64,000 bases of DNA from Marinobacterium ramblicola (lineage in GTDB: Bacteria; Pseudomonadota; Gammaproteobacteria; Pseudomonadales; Balneatricaceae): positions 62,001 to 126,000 of the forward strand of contig NZ_JAHREP010000001.1 in the NCBI RefSeq assembly GCF_019084545.1. The letters run 5' to 3'. The notes beneath the pieces were generated by a model. The model was not told the origin of the DNA, searched no databases, and saw nothing but the letters and a program-made list of their open reading frames with translations. Positions 28,504 through 37,897 of the stretch are shown here, one piece after another (within the stretch, counting starts at the first letter, position 1; each line of letters opens with the position of its first letter). Both the position numbers and the translations under genes were made by a program.

Positions 28504-31239
28504 GTGTCTACCCGGTATTTGAAGCGCTTCTTTAAACCTAGGTCGATTGCAGTATTCGGAGCATCCGAGCGCGAGGACAGCATGGGCGGTATCGTGCTGA
28601 GAAACCTTCTCGACAGCGGCTACGAAGGCACCTTGATGGCCGTCAACTCCAAGGGGTACGACAGTGTCAACGGTGTCGCCTGCTACCTGGGGGTTGCCGA
28701 GCTTCCCGAGATGCCGGATCTGGCGATCATCTGTTCCCCGCCTGATGCTGTCGCGGGCATCGTGCGAAAGCTCGGTGCCAATATGGTGAAAGCAGCGCTT
28801 ATCCTGACCGGTGGTCTATCGTTGCATCAGAGCAGTCATGCCCGCGCTCTGCGTGAAGAGGTGCGCGAAGCGGCCAAGCCATATGGCATTCGCATTCTCG
28901 GACCGGACTGCATGGGTATGCTGGTGCCGGGATCGAAGATGAACGCCAGCTACTCCCACGTCAATATTCTTAAAGGCAAGGTTGCCTACGTCGGTCAGTC
29001 GGGGCTGTTGGGGACGGCGATGATCGATTGGGCCAACGGCCAGGAGATCGGCTTTTCCCACTTCCTCACGCTGGGGGATGGTGTCGACGTGGATCTGCCC
29101 TCGATTATCGACTATCTGGCGCGTGACCCCTGGACCCATGCCATATTGCTGCAGATGGACAGGGTGATCGGCGACGCGCGCAGCTTTGTTTCGGCGATTC
29201 GCTCGGCATCGCGCAATAAACTGGTACTGGTGCTGAAGTCCAATATCATCCAGGATGCCGACCACCAGCTTGAGCTTGCCCGCGGGATCGCCGATCCCGA
29301 CCTGGTTTACGATGCAGCGTTGCGCCGAGCCGGTGTGGTGCGGGTGGAAACGGCGGACGAGTTGTTCAACGCCCTGGAAACCCTGTCCCGGATGAAGCCG
29401 ATGCGCGGCGAGCGACTGGCGCTGGTGTGCAACGGCATGGGACCGAATGCGCTGGCGACCGATCGCTTGCTGCGCAAGGGGGGGCAACTTGCCCAACTGA
29501 CCGAAGAGACCGAGCAGCAACTGATTGAGCTGTTGCCACCGGAGGCGCGGGTACAGAACCCGGTCGACCTTAATGCCGACGCCGACCCGAAACGCTTTGC
29601 CGAAGCGATCCATGTGTTGACGAAGGATCCCAACGTCGATGCCGTGCTGGTGATCCATGCGCCGACCCGTCTGGCGGCCAGTGTCGATACCGCGGAGGAG
29701 GTGATCAAGGTCGCGCGCAAGACCCCGCGCAATGTGCTGACCTGCTGGATGGGGCGCTACTCGGCGATCGCGGCGCGCAACGCCTGCAATTCGGCGGGCA
29801 TCGCGACCTTCCTCACGCCGGAGGAGGCGGTCAATGCCTTCATGCATATGGTGGACTACCACCGTAATCAGCAGGTGATGCGACAGACGCCGGCGCCCGT
29901 TCAGCAGCAGAATACGCCAAACAGGCGTCGTGCCGGCGAGTTGATCGCCGCTGCTCGTGAGGCGGGGCGTGATTACCTGCATCACGCCGAGGTGTCGGAG
30001 CTGCTTAATCTGTATGAGATCCCCACCGCCAATACACGTTACGCAGAGGATATCGCCGGGGTGGTGGAATGCGCTCGGCAGATGGGCGGTTCCGTGGCGG
30101 TCAAGGCGCTGCACAGCGCGAACGCATACCCGTTCAGCTACGACGACAGCGCGCATCAGCGCTGGCACGACCTGGCGCTTGATCTTTACTCCATCAACGA
30201 GGTGCGTCATGCGACTACGAAGCTGGCGTATCGAGTGGGCGAGCTGTATGCCACCGACCAGATGTTCGGGTTTGCCGTTCAGCAGATGAAGCGCGGTTTC
30301 CAGTCGCTGCAGATCAACGTCGGCATTACGCGCGACAGCGTATTTGGCCCGTTGCTGGTGTTTGGTGTCGGGGGCTATACCGTGGACGTACTGGCCGACC
30401 GCAATATCATGCTGCCGCCGCTGAATCTGGCATTGGCGCGAGAGATGGTCAAGCGCTCCAGAGTGTACCGTATCATCGCCGAGAACAGTTACCAGGTGGA
30501 GCGCGATCTGGATCAGCTGAGCGAGCTGCTGCTGCGTCTGTCCGATATGCTGGTCGACCAGCCTGAGCTCTGCACGCTGGAGATCAACCCGCTGCTGTTG
30601 AACAAGCGCGGCCTGCTGGCGGTGGACTACTCCGCATCGGTCGCAGAGCCGGGACGCTTGGCGATCAGTCCCTATCCCGAGCACCTGACCGAACAGATAG
30701 CACTGAAGCGTTCGGGGCGGCCGGCGACGCTGCGTGCCATCCGCGGTGAGGATGAGCCCGCCCACCTGGAGTTCTACAACAAGCTGAGTCCGGAATCGAT
30801 TCGCCTGCGTTACTTCTACAGCCGCGGCGTACCGACCCATGATGAACTGGCCAATTGGACCCAGATCGATTACGACCGGGAGATGGCATTCATCGTCTCG
30901 GCGCCGCGGCTGGACGGCAAGGGCTACGAGACCTTGGGCGTAGCGCGTGCCGTGACCGATGCGGACAACGTGCGTGCCGAGTTTTCGGTCGTCATCCGGG
31001 ATGATCTGCAGGGCGAGGGCTTGGGTGTGATCCTGATGCGCAAGATCATCGATTACTGCCGTTCGCGGGGCACCTTGGAACTGGCCGGATCGACACTGAC
31101 CAGCAATAAAGGGATGCAGGCGCTGGCGCGCAAGTTGGGCTTCCGGATCAGCTATAACGCCGAAGAGGAGGTTGTAGAGATGAAAATGTTGCTCAATGAG
31201 CCCAGCGAGGACTGGCAGATCTACCGTCTGCAGCAGTAG
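28504..31239 (+). CDS. Pat-type protein lysine acetyltransferase (acyl-CoA synthetase-like plus GNAT)
   Basis: A 911-residue two-part protein. The N-terminal 700 residues resemble NDP-forming acyl-CoA synthetase (FKPRSIAVFGASERE, GPDCMGMLVPG, an ATP-grasp segment with EINPLLLNKRG). The C-terminal 170 residues form a GNAT domain (FSVVIRDDLQGEGLGVILMRK). This is the architecture of Pat/PatZ (YfiQ), which acetylates metabolic enzymes such as acetyl-CoA synthetase. The GTG at 28504 gives the usual N-terminus (MSTRYLKRFFKPRSIAVFG) and has AGGAA upstream. A longer frame from TTG 28414 is less likely. Confidence 0.87.
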   Translation: MSTRYLKRFFKPRSIAVFGASEREDSMGGIVLRNLLDSGYEGTLMAVNSKGYDSVNGVACYLGVAELPEMPDLAIICSPPDAVAGIVRKLGANMVKAALILTGGLSLHQSSHARALREEVREAAKPYGIRILGPDCMGMLVPGSKMNASYSHVNILKGKVAYVGQSGLLGTAMIDWANGQEIGFSHFLTLGDGVDVDLPSIIDYLARDPWTHAILLQMDRVIGDARSFVSAIRSASRNKLVLVLKSNIIQDADHQLELARGIADPDLVYDAALRRAGVVRVETADELFNALETLSRMKPMRGERLALVCNGMGPNALATDRLLRKGGQLAQLTEETEQQLIELLPPEARVQNPVDLNADADPKRFAEAIHVLTKDPNVDAVLVIHAPTRLAASVDTAEEVIKVARKTPRNVLTCWMGRYSAIAARNACNSAGIATFLTPEEAVNAFMHMVDYHRNQQVMRQTPAPVQQQNTPNRRRAGELIAAAREAGRDYLHHAEVSELLNLYEIPTANTRYAEDIAGVVECARQMGGSVAVKALHSANAYPFSYDDSAHQRWHDLALDLYSINEVRHATTKLAYRVGELYATDQMFGFAVQQMKRGFQSLQINVGITRDSVFGPLLVFGVGGYTVDVLADRNIMLPPLNLALAREMVKRSRVYRIIAENSYQVERDLDQLSELLLRLSDMLVDQPELCTLEINPLLLNKRGLLAVDYSASVAEPGRLAISPYPEHLTEQIALKRSGRPATLRAIRGEDEPAHLEFYNKLSPESIRLRYFYSRGVPTHDELANWTQIDYDREMAFIVSAPRLDGKGYETLGVARAVTDADNVRAEFSVVIRDDLQGEGLGVILMRKIIDYCRSRGTLELAGSTLTSNKGMQALARKLGFRISYNAEEEVVEMKMLLNEPSEDWQIYRLQQ

Positions 31240-31246
31240 GGGGCTG

Positions 31247-31603
31247 TCAGGGCAGGGTTTCCGGGCAGTACATCTCGTGCAGGGTTCGGATCAGCCGTTT
31301 GGCGGTATCCCCTTCGAGCGAGTAGTAGATGGTTTGTGACTCGCGGCGGGTTTTGACCAGGCCATCCTTACGCAGCACGGCCAGATGCTGGGACAGGGCG
31401 CTCTGACTCAGGTCCAGGCAGCGGTTGAGTTCGCTGACCGACAGCTCTTGGCCATCCAGATGGCAGAGAATCAGCAGGCGGCTGTCGTTAGCCAGCGCTT
31501 TCATCAATTGGGCGGCGCGAGAAGCGTTGGCCTTCATCAACTCTAGCGTTGGGTTTTCAGGCTGTATGTTACAGGCGGCGGGCTGCTCGGATACTTTGTT
31601 CAC
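31247..31603 (-). CDS. ArsR-family regulator of the SqrR/BigR/YgaV type
   Basis: This 118-residue winged-helix repressor has its recognition region in LDLSQSALSQHLAVLRKDGLV, the sequence typical of the sulfide-responsive ArsR subgroup. It has Cys47 (in LILCHL) and Cys113 (in EMYCPE). The 66-residue spacing equals that of the persulfide-sensing pair in SqrR (41/107) and BigR. A further Cys11 may match the third, non-essential Cys of SqrR. No arsenic-type CVC motif is present. It is divergent from the RND operon, whose promoter contains an inverted repeat it probably binds. Confidence 0.87.
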   Translation of the reverse strand: MNKVSEQPAACNIQPENPTLELMKANASRAAQLMKALANDSRLLILCHLDGQELSVSELNRCLDLSQSALSQHLAVLRKDGLVKTRRESQTIYYSLEGDTAKRLIRTLHEMYCPETLP

Positions 31604-31756
31604 GGATGGTCTCCCCGGCGTACTTGGTCTTGAGGGTGTGTCGATACAGCAACAGCGGGTGTTTGGCTGGGGAACGCATTTGCCACGCTGAGTCGCTTGT
31701 TTCTCGGCAAAGAGTTTATCCCATCCTGACCACGGCGCTCAATTATTCATTCCGAT

Positions 31757-31784
31757 TTGTAGTATTAGTAAATTCTAATATAAT
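31757..31784 (+). promoter_or_regulatory. RND operon promoter with embedded operator
   Basis: A perfect -10 TATAAT (31779-31784) lies 16 bp after TTGTAG (31757-31762). The spacer is occupied by the inverted repeat TATTAG-N6-CTAATA (31763-31780), which runs into the -10. A repressor bound here would exclude RNA polymerase. The same ATTAG-N6-CTAAT core occurs at 38325-38340. Confidence 0.7.
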
Positions 31785-31821
31785 GCAGATAATCTAAACC
31801 GCAAATTGGGTACGAATCCAG

Positions 31822-34407
31822 ATGAAGCTGCGTGACGCTCTGCTGACCTTCTCCGTAGATCGACCGAAATGGGTATTCGCATTGCTGTTGCTACTCTGCC
31901 TGCTGGCAGGGTTGCAGATCCCCTCGATCAAGGTCGATACCGACCCGGAAAATATGCTGCCGCACGACCAAGTGGACCGTGTCTTTCACGACCAGGTGAA
32001 AGAACGCTTTGTGCTCTACGACATGATCGTGGTCGGCATGGTGAACACCGAAAGCGAGGCCGGGATCTATAACCCCAAGTCACTGGAGGCGCTGCACCGG
32101 CTGTCGGAGCAGATTGGGCAGATGAAGGGGGTGGTGGCCAAGGATATGATGGCCCTGGATCGGGTCGACAATATCACCCAAGAGGGGCCGGGGACGATCC
32201 GTTTCGAGTGGATGATGCGCGATGCACCCACCACGCTGGTGCAAGCGGCGCAGATCCGTCAAGCGGTCGAGAGGTTGCCGCTGTTGGACAACACACTGGT
32301 CTCCGGTGACGGCCGTGCCGCAGGCATCTACGTGCCGATCGAGAGCAAATCGCTCAGTTACCAGTTGTCGCAGCAGATAGAGGAGGTGATCGCCAAGCTC
32401 GGTGTTGATGATCAGTTCCACATCGCCGGACTGCCGGTATCGGAGGACACCTTCGGCGTCGAGATGTTTGTGCAGATGGCGATCTCCGCACCGCTGGCCG
32501 GGCTGATGATCTTCATTCTGATGTGGGTGTTCTTCCGCAGCCTGCTGCTGATCACGGCGCCGATGCTGGTGGCGATGGCATCGGTGATCATCACCATGGG
32601 GCTGCTGATCGGACAGGGCTACACCGTCCACATCATGAGTTCGATGATTCCGATCTTCCTGATGCCGATCGCGGTGGTCGATTCGGTTCACATCCTGTCG
32701 GAGTTTGCCGACCGTTACCGTCCCGGTGAGAATGCCCGTCCCGCGGTGCTGGAGGTGTTGGGTCACCTGTTTACGCCGATGCTCTACACCTCGCTGACCT
32801 CGGCGGTGGGCTTCGCGTCGCTCGCCTTTACCCCGATTCCGCCGGTGCAGATATTCGGTCTGCATGTGGCGTTCGGTATCATGCTGGCGTTCCTGCTCAC
32901 CGTAACTCTGGTGCCGGCCTACATCATCAGCCTGTCGCCGAAGCGGATGGCGCAACTCAAGGATCACAACATCCAGGAGGACGACAACAGTCGCCTGGGG
33001 CGGTTGATGGCCCTGATGGGTCGTCTGTCGATGCTCAAGGCGCGCCTGCTGATTGTGGCGTTCAGCCTGCTCACCGCTCTCAGTGTCTGGGGTGTAAGCC
33101 AGATACAGATCAATGACAACCCGGTACGCTGGTTCAAGTCGGATCACCGTCTCAGAGTCGCAGACCGGGTGCTGAACGCGCATTTCTCCGGCACCTACGA
33201 TGCCTACCTGGTGTTCGATCGCGCCGCACAGGAGGATCCGGCTAGCGCGTTGAATAGCGAGCTGATGGCCGAGCTGGAGGCGGATCCGCGCGGTGCCCAG
33301 TTGAAGCCAGAGCTGCAGCAGATGATGGACGATGCGGCATCGACCGACTTCGATCAGTATGCCAGTGGCTTGGCCGGGCTGCTGGACGAGGCGAGCTTCT
33401 CCCGTCCGGCAGATGAAGAGGAGCTCTGGCTGGCGCTGTTCCGTCGGGTCGAGGCGGCGCAGATCGACGCCAAATATTTCCTCAACCCCGAGGTGCTCGC
33501 CTACCTTGATGCACTGGCCCGCGATCTTGAGAGTCAGGCGCAGGTGGGTAAGGTCAACAGCCTGCCGGTGCTGGTAAAAACCGTGTATCGCGAGCTGACC
33601 GGTGGTGGCGATGAGCAGTTCCGGCTACCTGACTCGGCGCGCGGCGTGGCGCAGACGATTCTCAGCTACCAGTCATCTCATCGTCCGGACGATCTCTGGC
33701 ACTTTGTCACCCCGGATTATCGCTCGACGCTACTCTGGTTGCAGTTGAAGAGCGGCGATAACCAGGATATGACCGATGTGATCAACCATGTTAGCGCCTA
33801 TATCGACGCGCACCCATTACCGCAGGGGTTGAGCGTCAACTGGGCGGGTCTGACCTATATCAACGTGGTTTGGCAGGAGCAGATGGTCAACGGCATGCTG
33901 AAGAGCCTGATGAGCGCGTTCGTCATGGTGCTGGTGATGATGATCGTACTGTTCCGCTCGTTCAGTATCGGCCTGCTGGCGATGTTGCCGTTGAGCGTCA
34001 CCATACTGTTTATCTACGGCCTGATCGGGTTTGTCGGCAAGGACTATGACATGCCGATCGCGGTGCTCTCGGCGTTGACGCTGGGGCTGTCGGTGGATTT
34101 CGCGATCCACTATCTGGAGCGGGCAAGGGCGATCTACCGTCAGTGCGGTAGCTGGCCAGAGGCGATCGCCGAGATCTACAAGGGGCCATCCCGCGCGATC
34201 AGCCGCAACGCCATCGTCATCGCCATCGGCTTTACCCCGCTGCTGTTGGCGCCGTTGGTGCCCTATATCACCGTCGGCTTCTTCCTGGCGTCGATCATGG
34301 CGGTATCCGCCCTGGTAACCCTGCTACTGTTACCGGCAGTGATTACACTGATCGGTAATAAAGAGAAACTTTTCGGTACCCGGAATCTAGAACATGAGTC
34401 AGCCTGA
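31822..34407 (+). CDS. RND-superfamily (MMPL/HpnN-like) inner-membrane exporter
   Basis: An 861-residue protein with two copies of the RND membrane half. Each has one helix, a large periplasmic domain, then five helices (first half about 15-430, second from about 405). Sterol-sensing-domain-like segments PIAVVDSVHILSEFADRY and GLSVDFAIHYLERAR hold the conserved acidic residues used for proton coupling. It resembles lipid or hydrophobic-compound exporters rather than the AcrB drug-pump class, and no adaptor gene accompanies it. It is the first of three genes with a LolA-like carrier and an outer-membrane barrel. Confidence 0.85.
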   Translation: MKLRDALLTFSVDRPKWVFALLLLLCLLAGLQIPSIKVDTDPENMLPHDQVDRVFHDQVKERFVLYDMIVVGMVNTESEAGIYNPKSLEALHRLSEQIGQMKGVVAKDMMALDRVDNITQEGPGTIRFEWMMRDAPTTLVQAAQIRQAVERLPLLDNTLVSGDGRAAGIYVPIESKSLSYQLSQQIEEVIAKLGVDDQFHIAGLPVSEDTFGVEMFVQMAISAPLAGLMIFILMWVFFRSLLLITAPMLVAMASVIITMGLLIGQGYTVHIMSSMIPIFLMPIAVVDSVHILSEFADRYRPGENARPAVLEVLGHLFTPMLYTSLTSAVGFASLAFTPIPPVQIFGLHVAFGIMLAFLLTVTLVPAYIISLSPKRMAQLKDHNIQEDDNSRLGRLMALMGRLSMLKARLLIVAFSLLTALSVWGVSQIQINDNPVRWFKSDHRLRVADRVLNAHFSGTYDAYLVFDRAAQEDPASALNSELMAELEADPRGAQLKPELQQMMDDAASTDFDQYASGLAGLLDEASFSRPADEEELWLALFRRVEAAQIDAKYFLNPEVLAYLDALARDLESQAQVGKVNSLPVLVKTVYRELTGGGDEQFRLPDSARGVAQTILSYQSSHRPDDLWHFVTPDYRSTLLWLQLKSGDNQDMTDVINHVSAYIDAHPLPQGLSVNWAGLTYINVVWQEQMVNGMLKSLMSAFVMVLVMMIVLFRSFSIGLLAMLPLSVTILFIYGLIGFVGKDYDMPIAVLSALTLGLSVDFAIHYLERARAIYRQCGSWPEAIAEIYKGPSRAISRNAIVIAIGFTPLLLAPLVPYITVGFFLASIMAVSALVTLLLLPAVITLIGNKEKLFGTRNLEHESA

Positions 34408-34423
34408 AAGAGGAGGTCTGAAT

Positions 34424-35230
34424 ATGAGGACTTCAATGTACGCCCTGTCACTATTTTTCACCGGTGCGCTCTGGGCCGGTACCGCCTTGGCGGCGGATCT
34501 GACCGATGTGGATCAGATCGTCGACCAGGCCAACCATGCTGCCTACTATCAGGGCGAGGATGGGCGCAGTGAAGTGCGGATGGTGATCCGTGATGATCAG
34601 GGGCGCGAACAGCTGCGTCAGTTCACTATCCTGCGCAAGGATCTGGCCGATGGCGGCGATCAGAACTTTTATGTGGCGTTCAGTCGTCCAGCGGATGTCC
34701 GCAACACCGTGTTTATGGTTGCCAAACATGTGGATCGGGATGACGACCGCTGGCTCTACCTGCCGGGGCTTGACCTGGTCAAGCGGATCTCCGCCGGCGA
34801 TAAGCGCACCAGCTTCGTCGGCTCCCATTTCTTCTACGAAGATGTGTCCGGGCGCAACCCGGCGGAGGACCGCTTCGAGCTGATGGAGACAACCGCCGAG
34901 CAGTATCACCTGAAGGCGACACCGAAAGATCCGCAGAGTGTGGAGTTCAGCCAGTACCAGCTCTGGATCGATAAAGCCACTATGCTGCCTGTGCGTATCG
35001 ACTACTTCGATTCCGGCGCCGAGCCCTACCGTCGGGTGGAAGCGCTGGAGATACAGGATATCCAGGGTTTCCCCACCGTGGTCACCAGTCGGGTGTCGGA
35101 CCTGCGCGGCGGGGGCGCTACGACGATGGAGTTCGGCTTTATGAAGTACGATATCGGGCTGCCGGATGAGGTGTTCAGCGAACGCTCGCTACGCACCTTG
35201 CCGCGAGACTGGCTGCGGAGGCCGCAATGA
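34424..35230 (+). CDS. periplasmic LolA-like outer-membrane lipoprotein-sorting protein
   Basis: This 268-residue protein has a signal peptide (MRTSMYALSLFFTGALWAGTALA). The mature domain has the long, hydrophobic-cavity fold expected of LolA/LolB-like carriers (FTILRKDLADGGDQNFYVAFSRPADVRNTVF, then DRWLYLPGLDLVKRISAGD). ATG 34424 is preceded by AGGAGG at ideal spacing; the frame is open 30 bases further upstream but without a ribosome site. It probably ferries a hydrophobic substrate from the RND protein across the periplasm. The next gene overlaps by 4 bases. Confidence 0.82.
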   Translation: MRTSMYALSLFFTGALWAGTALAADLTDVDQIVDQANHAAYYQGEDGRSEVRMVIRDDQGREQLRQFTILRKDLADGGDQNFYVAFSRPADVRNTVFMVAKHVDRDDDRWLYLPGLDLVKRISAGDKRTSFVGSHFFYEDVSGRNPAEDRFELMETTAEQYHLKATPKDPQSVEFSQYQLWIDKATMLPVRIDYFDSGAEPYRRVEALEIQDIQGFPTVVTSRVSDLRGGGATTMEFGFMKYDIGLPDEVFSERSLRTLPRDWLRRPQ

Positions 35231-36540
35231 GACGTACGTTAGCGGCGTTGCTGGCGCTGGGACTCAGCTGGGGCGCTCAGGCAGCATCAGAGAGCGGATC
35301 GACAGAGCAAGGTGATGCCTGGGGCTCAGACGCCTGGGGTGATGATAGCTGGTCGCAGGAGGAGAGCGGGCCGGCGCTGCATGGCTTTTATGAAGCGGCG
35401 GTCGGCGGTCGGTTGCAGGATGATCCGGCGCTGGCGGACGATAAAACCCTGGCAGAGCTGCGCAGCCATCTCGAGTGGGAGCGCAGCGTTGGCTCCACGC
35501 ACTACAGCCTGAAAGGCGATCTCTATGCCGATGGGGTTGAGGATGGACTGCAACTCGATCTGCGCGAAGCGACGGTGCAACTGACGCCCCTTGAGTGGCT
35601 CGATATCCAGGCCGGTCAGCAGGTGTCGACCTGGGGCACGGGGGATATGCTGTTTCTCAACGATCTCTTTCCCAAAGATTGGAAATCCTTCTTCTCCGGG
35701 CGCGACGAAACCTATCTCAAGGCACCGGCGGCCAGTATCAAGGGCAGCCTGTTCGCGGACAGCTTCAGCCTCGATCTGATCTGGACACCGCTGTTCGAGC
35801 CCGATCGTTATATCGACGGTGAGCGTTTCAGCTACTTCTCTCCCCTGAGCGGGCAGCAGATGGCGGCGCCTGATGGCGTCATCCATGCGGACGAGCCTGA
35901 TCGCTTTCCGGAAGATGGCGAGCTGGCGGCGCGGCTGTATGGGCGTCAGGGAGGTCTGGAGTGGGCGTTCTACGGTTACCGCGGATTCTGGAAACAACCG
36001 AACGGACTGAACGGCGCTGCTGAGCCGATTTTTCCGCGGCTGGACGTGTTTGGTGCCAGCCTGCGCGCGCCGTTGGCCGGCGGTATCGCCAATAGCGAGA
36101 TCGCTTGGTACGAGGGGCAGGATGAGCGCGGCGACGATCCCTTGATTGCCAACGATCAACTGCGCTGGTTGGCCGGTTACGAGCACGAGCTGGTGCCCCG
36201 CTTGACCGGGTCGATGCAGTACTACCTCGAGTGGATCCAGGATTACGATAAGTTGAAGGCCAGTTCACCGGCCCAGTATCGACCGGACGAGGTTCGTCAG
36301 GTGGTTACCCTGCGCCTTACCTGGAAGCTGATGCGCGATAATCTGACGCTGTCCTGGTTCAACTACTGGTCGCCGACCGACGAAGATTACTATCTGCGTC
36401 CGTCGGTCAGCTACCGACTGGACGACAACTGGACGCTGAGCGCCGGAGCGAACCTGTTCGGTGGCGAACAGGAACACACCTTTTTTGGCCAGTTCGAGGA
36501 GGGGAGCAATCTCTGGGCGAGGGTCCGCTACGGATTCTGA
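35227..36540 (+). CDS. outer-membrane beta-barrel protein (DUF1302-like)
   Basis: This 437-residue protein has a signal peptide ending near AQA and an acidic linker (GDAWGSDAWGDDSW). Many alternating amphipathic strands follow, and it ends in the terminal aromatic WARVRYGF typical of barrels inserted by BAM. It starts inside the preceding gene (ATGA overlap). With the RND pump and LolA-like carrier it would form a complete inner membrane-periplasm-outer membrane route. The family name is tentative; the barrel call is well supported. Confidence 0.75.
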   Translation: MRRTLAALLALGLSWGAQAASESGSTEQGDAWGSDAWGDDSWSQEESGPALHGFYEAAVGGRLQDDPALADDKTLAELRSHLEWERSVGSTHYSLKGDLYADGVEDGLQLDLREATVQLTPLEWLDIQAGQQVSTWGTGDMLFLNDLFPKDWKSFFSGRDETYLKAPAASIKGSLFADSFSLDLIWTPLFEPDRYIDGERFSYFSPLSGQQMAAPDGVIHADEPDRFPEDGELAARLYGRQGGLEWAFYGYRGFWKQPNGLNGAAEPIFPRLDVFGASLRAPLAGGIANSEIAWYEGQDERGDDPLIANDQLRWLAGYEHELVPRLTGSMQYYLEWIQDYDKLKASSPAQYRPDEVRQVVTLRLTWKLMRDNLTLSWFNYWSPTDEDYYLRPSVSYRLDDNWTLSAGANLFGGEQEHTFFGQFEEGSNLWARVRYGF

Positions 36541-36542
36541 GT

Positions 36543-37865
36543 TCAGGCGACCGCGCGGCGACGCTGACGTCGCGGGTCGGGGCCGTCGGTCATGACGCGG
36601 TTGCGGCCCGCGCCCTTGGCTTTGTACAGCGCCTTGTCCGCGCGCTTGATCACCATCTCCGGCCGCTCATCGGCTTCGCGCCAGGCGATGCCGATACTGA
36701 TGGTCACGCTGACCTGCTCGGTATCCCGCGCACTGTTTTCGCGCGCCTGTTTCCCCTGGCGGTTGCTGCGTGGACGTTGTGGCGCACGCACGCGCATCGG
36801 ATACTGCTCAACGCGCTGGCGAACCTCATCCAATGCCTCGACGACCTCCTCTTCACGGCGGCCGCTGAACACGATGGTGAACTCTTCGCCGCCGTAGCGA
36901 AACAGGGTGCCACCAGCCTGCACTTTACGTAGCTGAGTTGCCACCATGCGCAACACCTGGTCACCCACATCGTGGCCGTAGGTATCGTTAAATTTCTTGA
37001 AATGGTCGATATCGAGCATGGCGATGCCGTAGTGTCGGCCAAGTCCAGCCAGCTTGTGTTCCAGTGCGCGACGCGCGGGTACCCCGGTCAGGGTGTCGAC
37101 AAAGGCCATGGCATAGATATGGCTGATCACGGCGATGATCAGCAGCGTCGGCGCAAGTATCAATAGCTGTGTGCTGAGGTGGCTTTGCTTCAGGGTACTG
37201 ATGGCCAGCATCTGCGCCAGAAGCGAACCGAACAGGGCGATCTCGTCGGCGGTACGTCGGGTGATCGTCAGCAGTAGACTTAACGCCAGTACCGGCGCAC
37301 CGATCCAGACACTGCCACGATTAAGCAGGGAGTCTTCGCCCAGGGTTTCCAGCAGCGAGGGGTGCAGGTCGGGGAGCCAGCTGCCCAGTTGGCCCGGTAC
37401 CAGCCACATGCCCAGCAGAACCGCAGAGGGGGCCAGGGTCAGAATCAGTTTAACGACGCCTCTGCGGCACAGCGGAGAGGTATCCCGCTGTATCAGCAAC
37501 CAGCCGTGCACCAGTGGGATAACGAGGCTGGTCAGCGTGAACAGTACATAGGCATCGGGCTGATCTACGCCTTTCGACCTGGCAGTCTGTATCAGATAGG
37601 CCGTGAGTCCGAGGTGAGCGGCGGCCAGTGCGATACGGCCGCGCTTGAACCCGGCTGCAAGCAGGAAGGCAAGCAGCGCGAGCAGTATCGGCAAGCTACT
37701 GACCAACTGCTGCAGAGCCGGATCGAGCGAGCGCAAAGAGGGGGCAACCGCCCAAGGCAGTATCAGCAGAAGCAGCGGCAGGTAGAGACGAAAGAGTCTA
37801 AACAACGGCGGAACGTTCCCTGAAAATCCTGCCGGAATACTACCACGAAGGTGAGCGGCCCGCAT
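36543..37865 (-). CDS. membrane diguanylate cyclase (GGEEF)
   Basis: A 440-residue protein with about seven or eight N-terminal transmembrane helices (residues about 25-255), then a GGDEF domain from FVDTLTGVPARRALEHK. The catalytic loop FRYGGEEF is intact and no RxxD I-site is seen before it. A basic, low-complexity insertion (RPRSNRQGKQARENS) sits between the last core strands, and the C-terminus is Arg-rich. It lies 32 bases downstream of the DUF2892 gene on the same strand and may be co-transcribed. Its 3' end abuts the barrel gene. Confidence 0.87.
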   Translation of the reverse strand: MRAAHLRGSIPAGFSGNVPPLFRLFRLYLPLLLLILPWAVAPSLRSLDPALQQLVSSLPILLALLAFLLAAGFKRGRIALAAAHLGLTAYLIQTARSKGVDQPDAYVLFTLTSLVIPLVHGWLLIQRDTSPLCRRGVVKLILTLAPSAVLLGMWLVPGQLGSWLPDLHPSLLETLGEDSLLNRGSVWIGAPVLALSLLLTITRRTADEIALFGSLLAQMLAISTLKQSHLSTQLLILAPTLLIIAVISHIYAMAFVDTLTGVPARRALEHKLAGLGRHYGIAMLDIDHFKKFNDTYGHDVGDQVLRMVATQLRKVQAGGTLFRYGGEEFTIVFSGRREEEVVEALDEVRQRVEQYPMRVRAPQRPRSNRQGKQARENSARDTEQVSVTISIGIAWREADERPEMVIKRADKALYKAKGAGRNRVMTDGPDPRRQRRRAVA

Positions 37866-37897
37866 GCGGACCGCCGATAAATTTCCAGGATGGCGAT

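Noticed and set aside
28816-30840. 674-codon open frame antisense to the Pat-like gene
   Set aside because: It is a codon-bias shadow; the composition is His/Gln/Arg-rich with no domain.
32080-33183. 367-codon frame antisense to the RND gene
   Set aside because: The protein is an implausible run of His, Gln and Arg residues and mirrors the hydrophobic codons of the pump.
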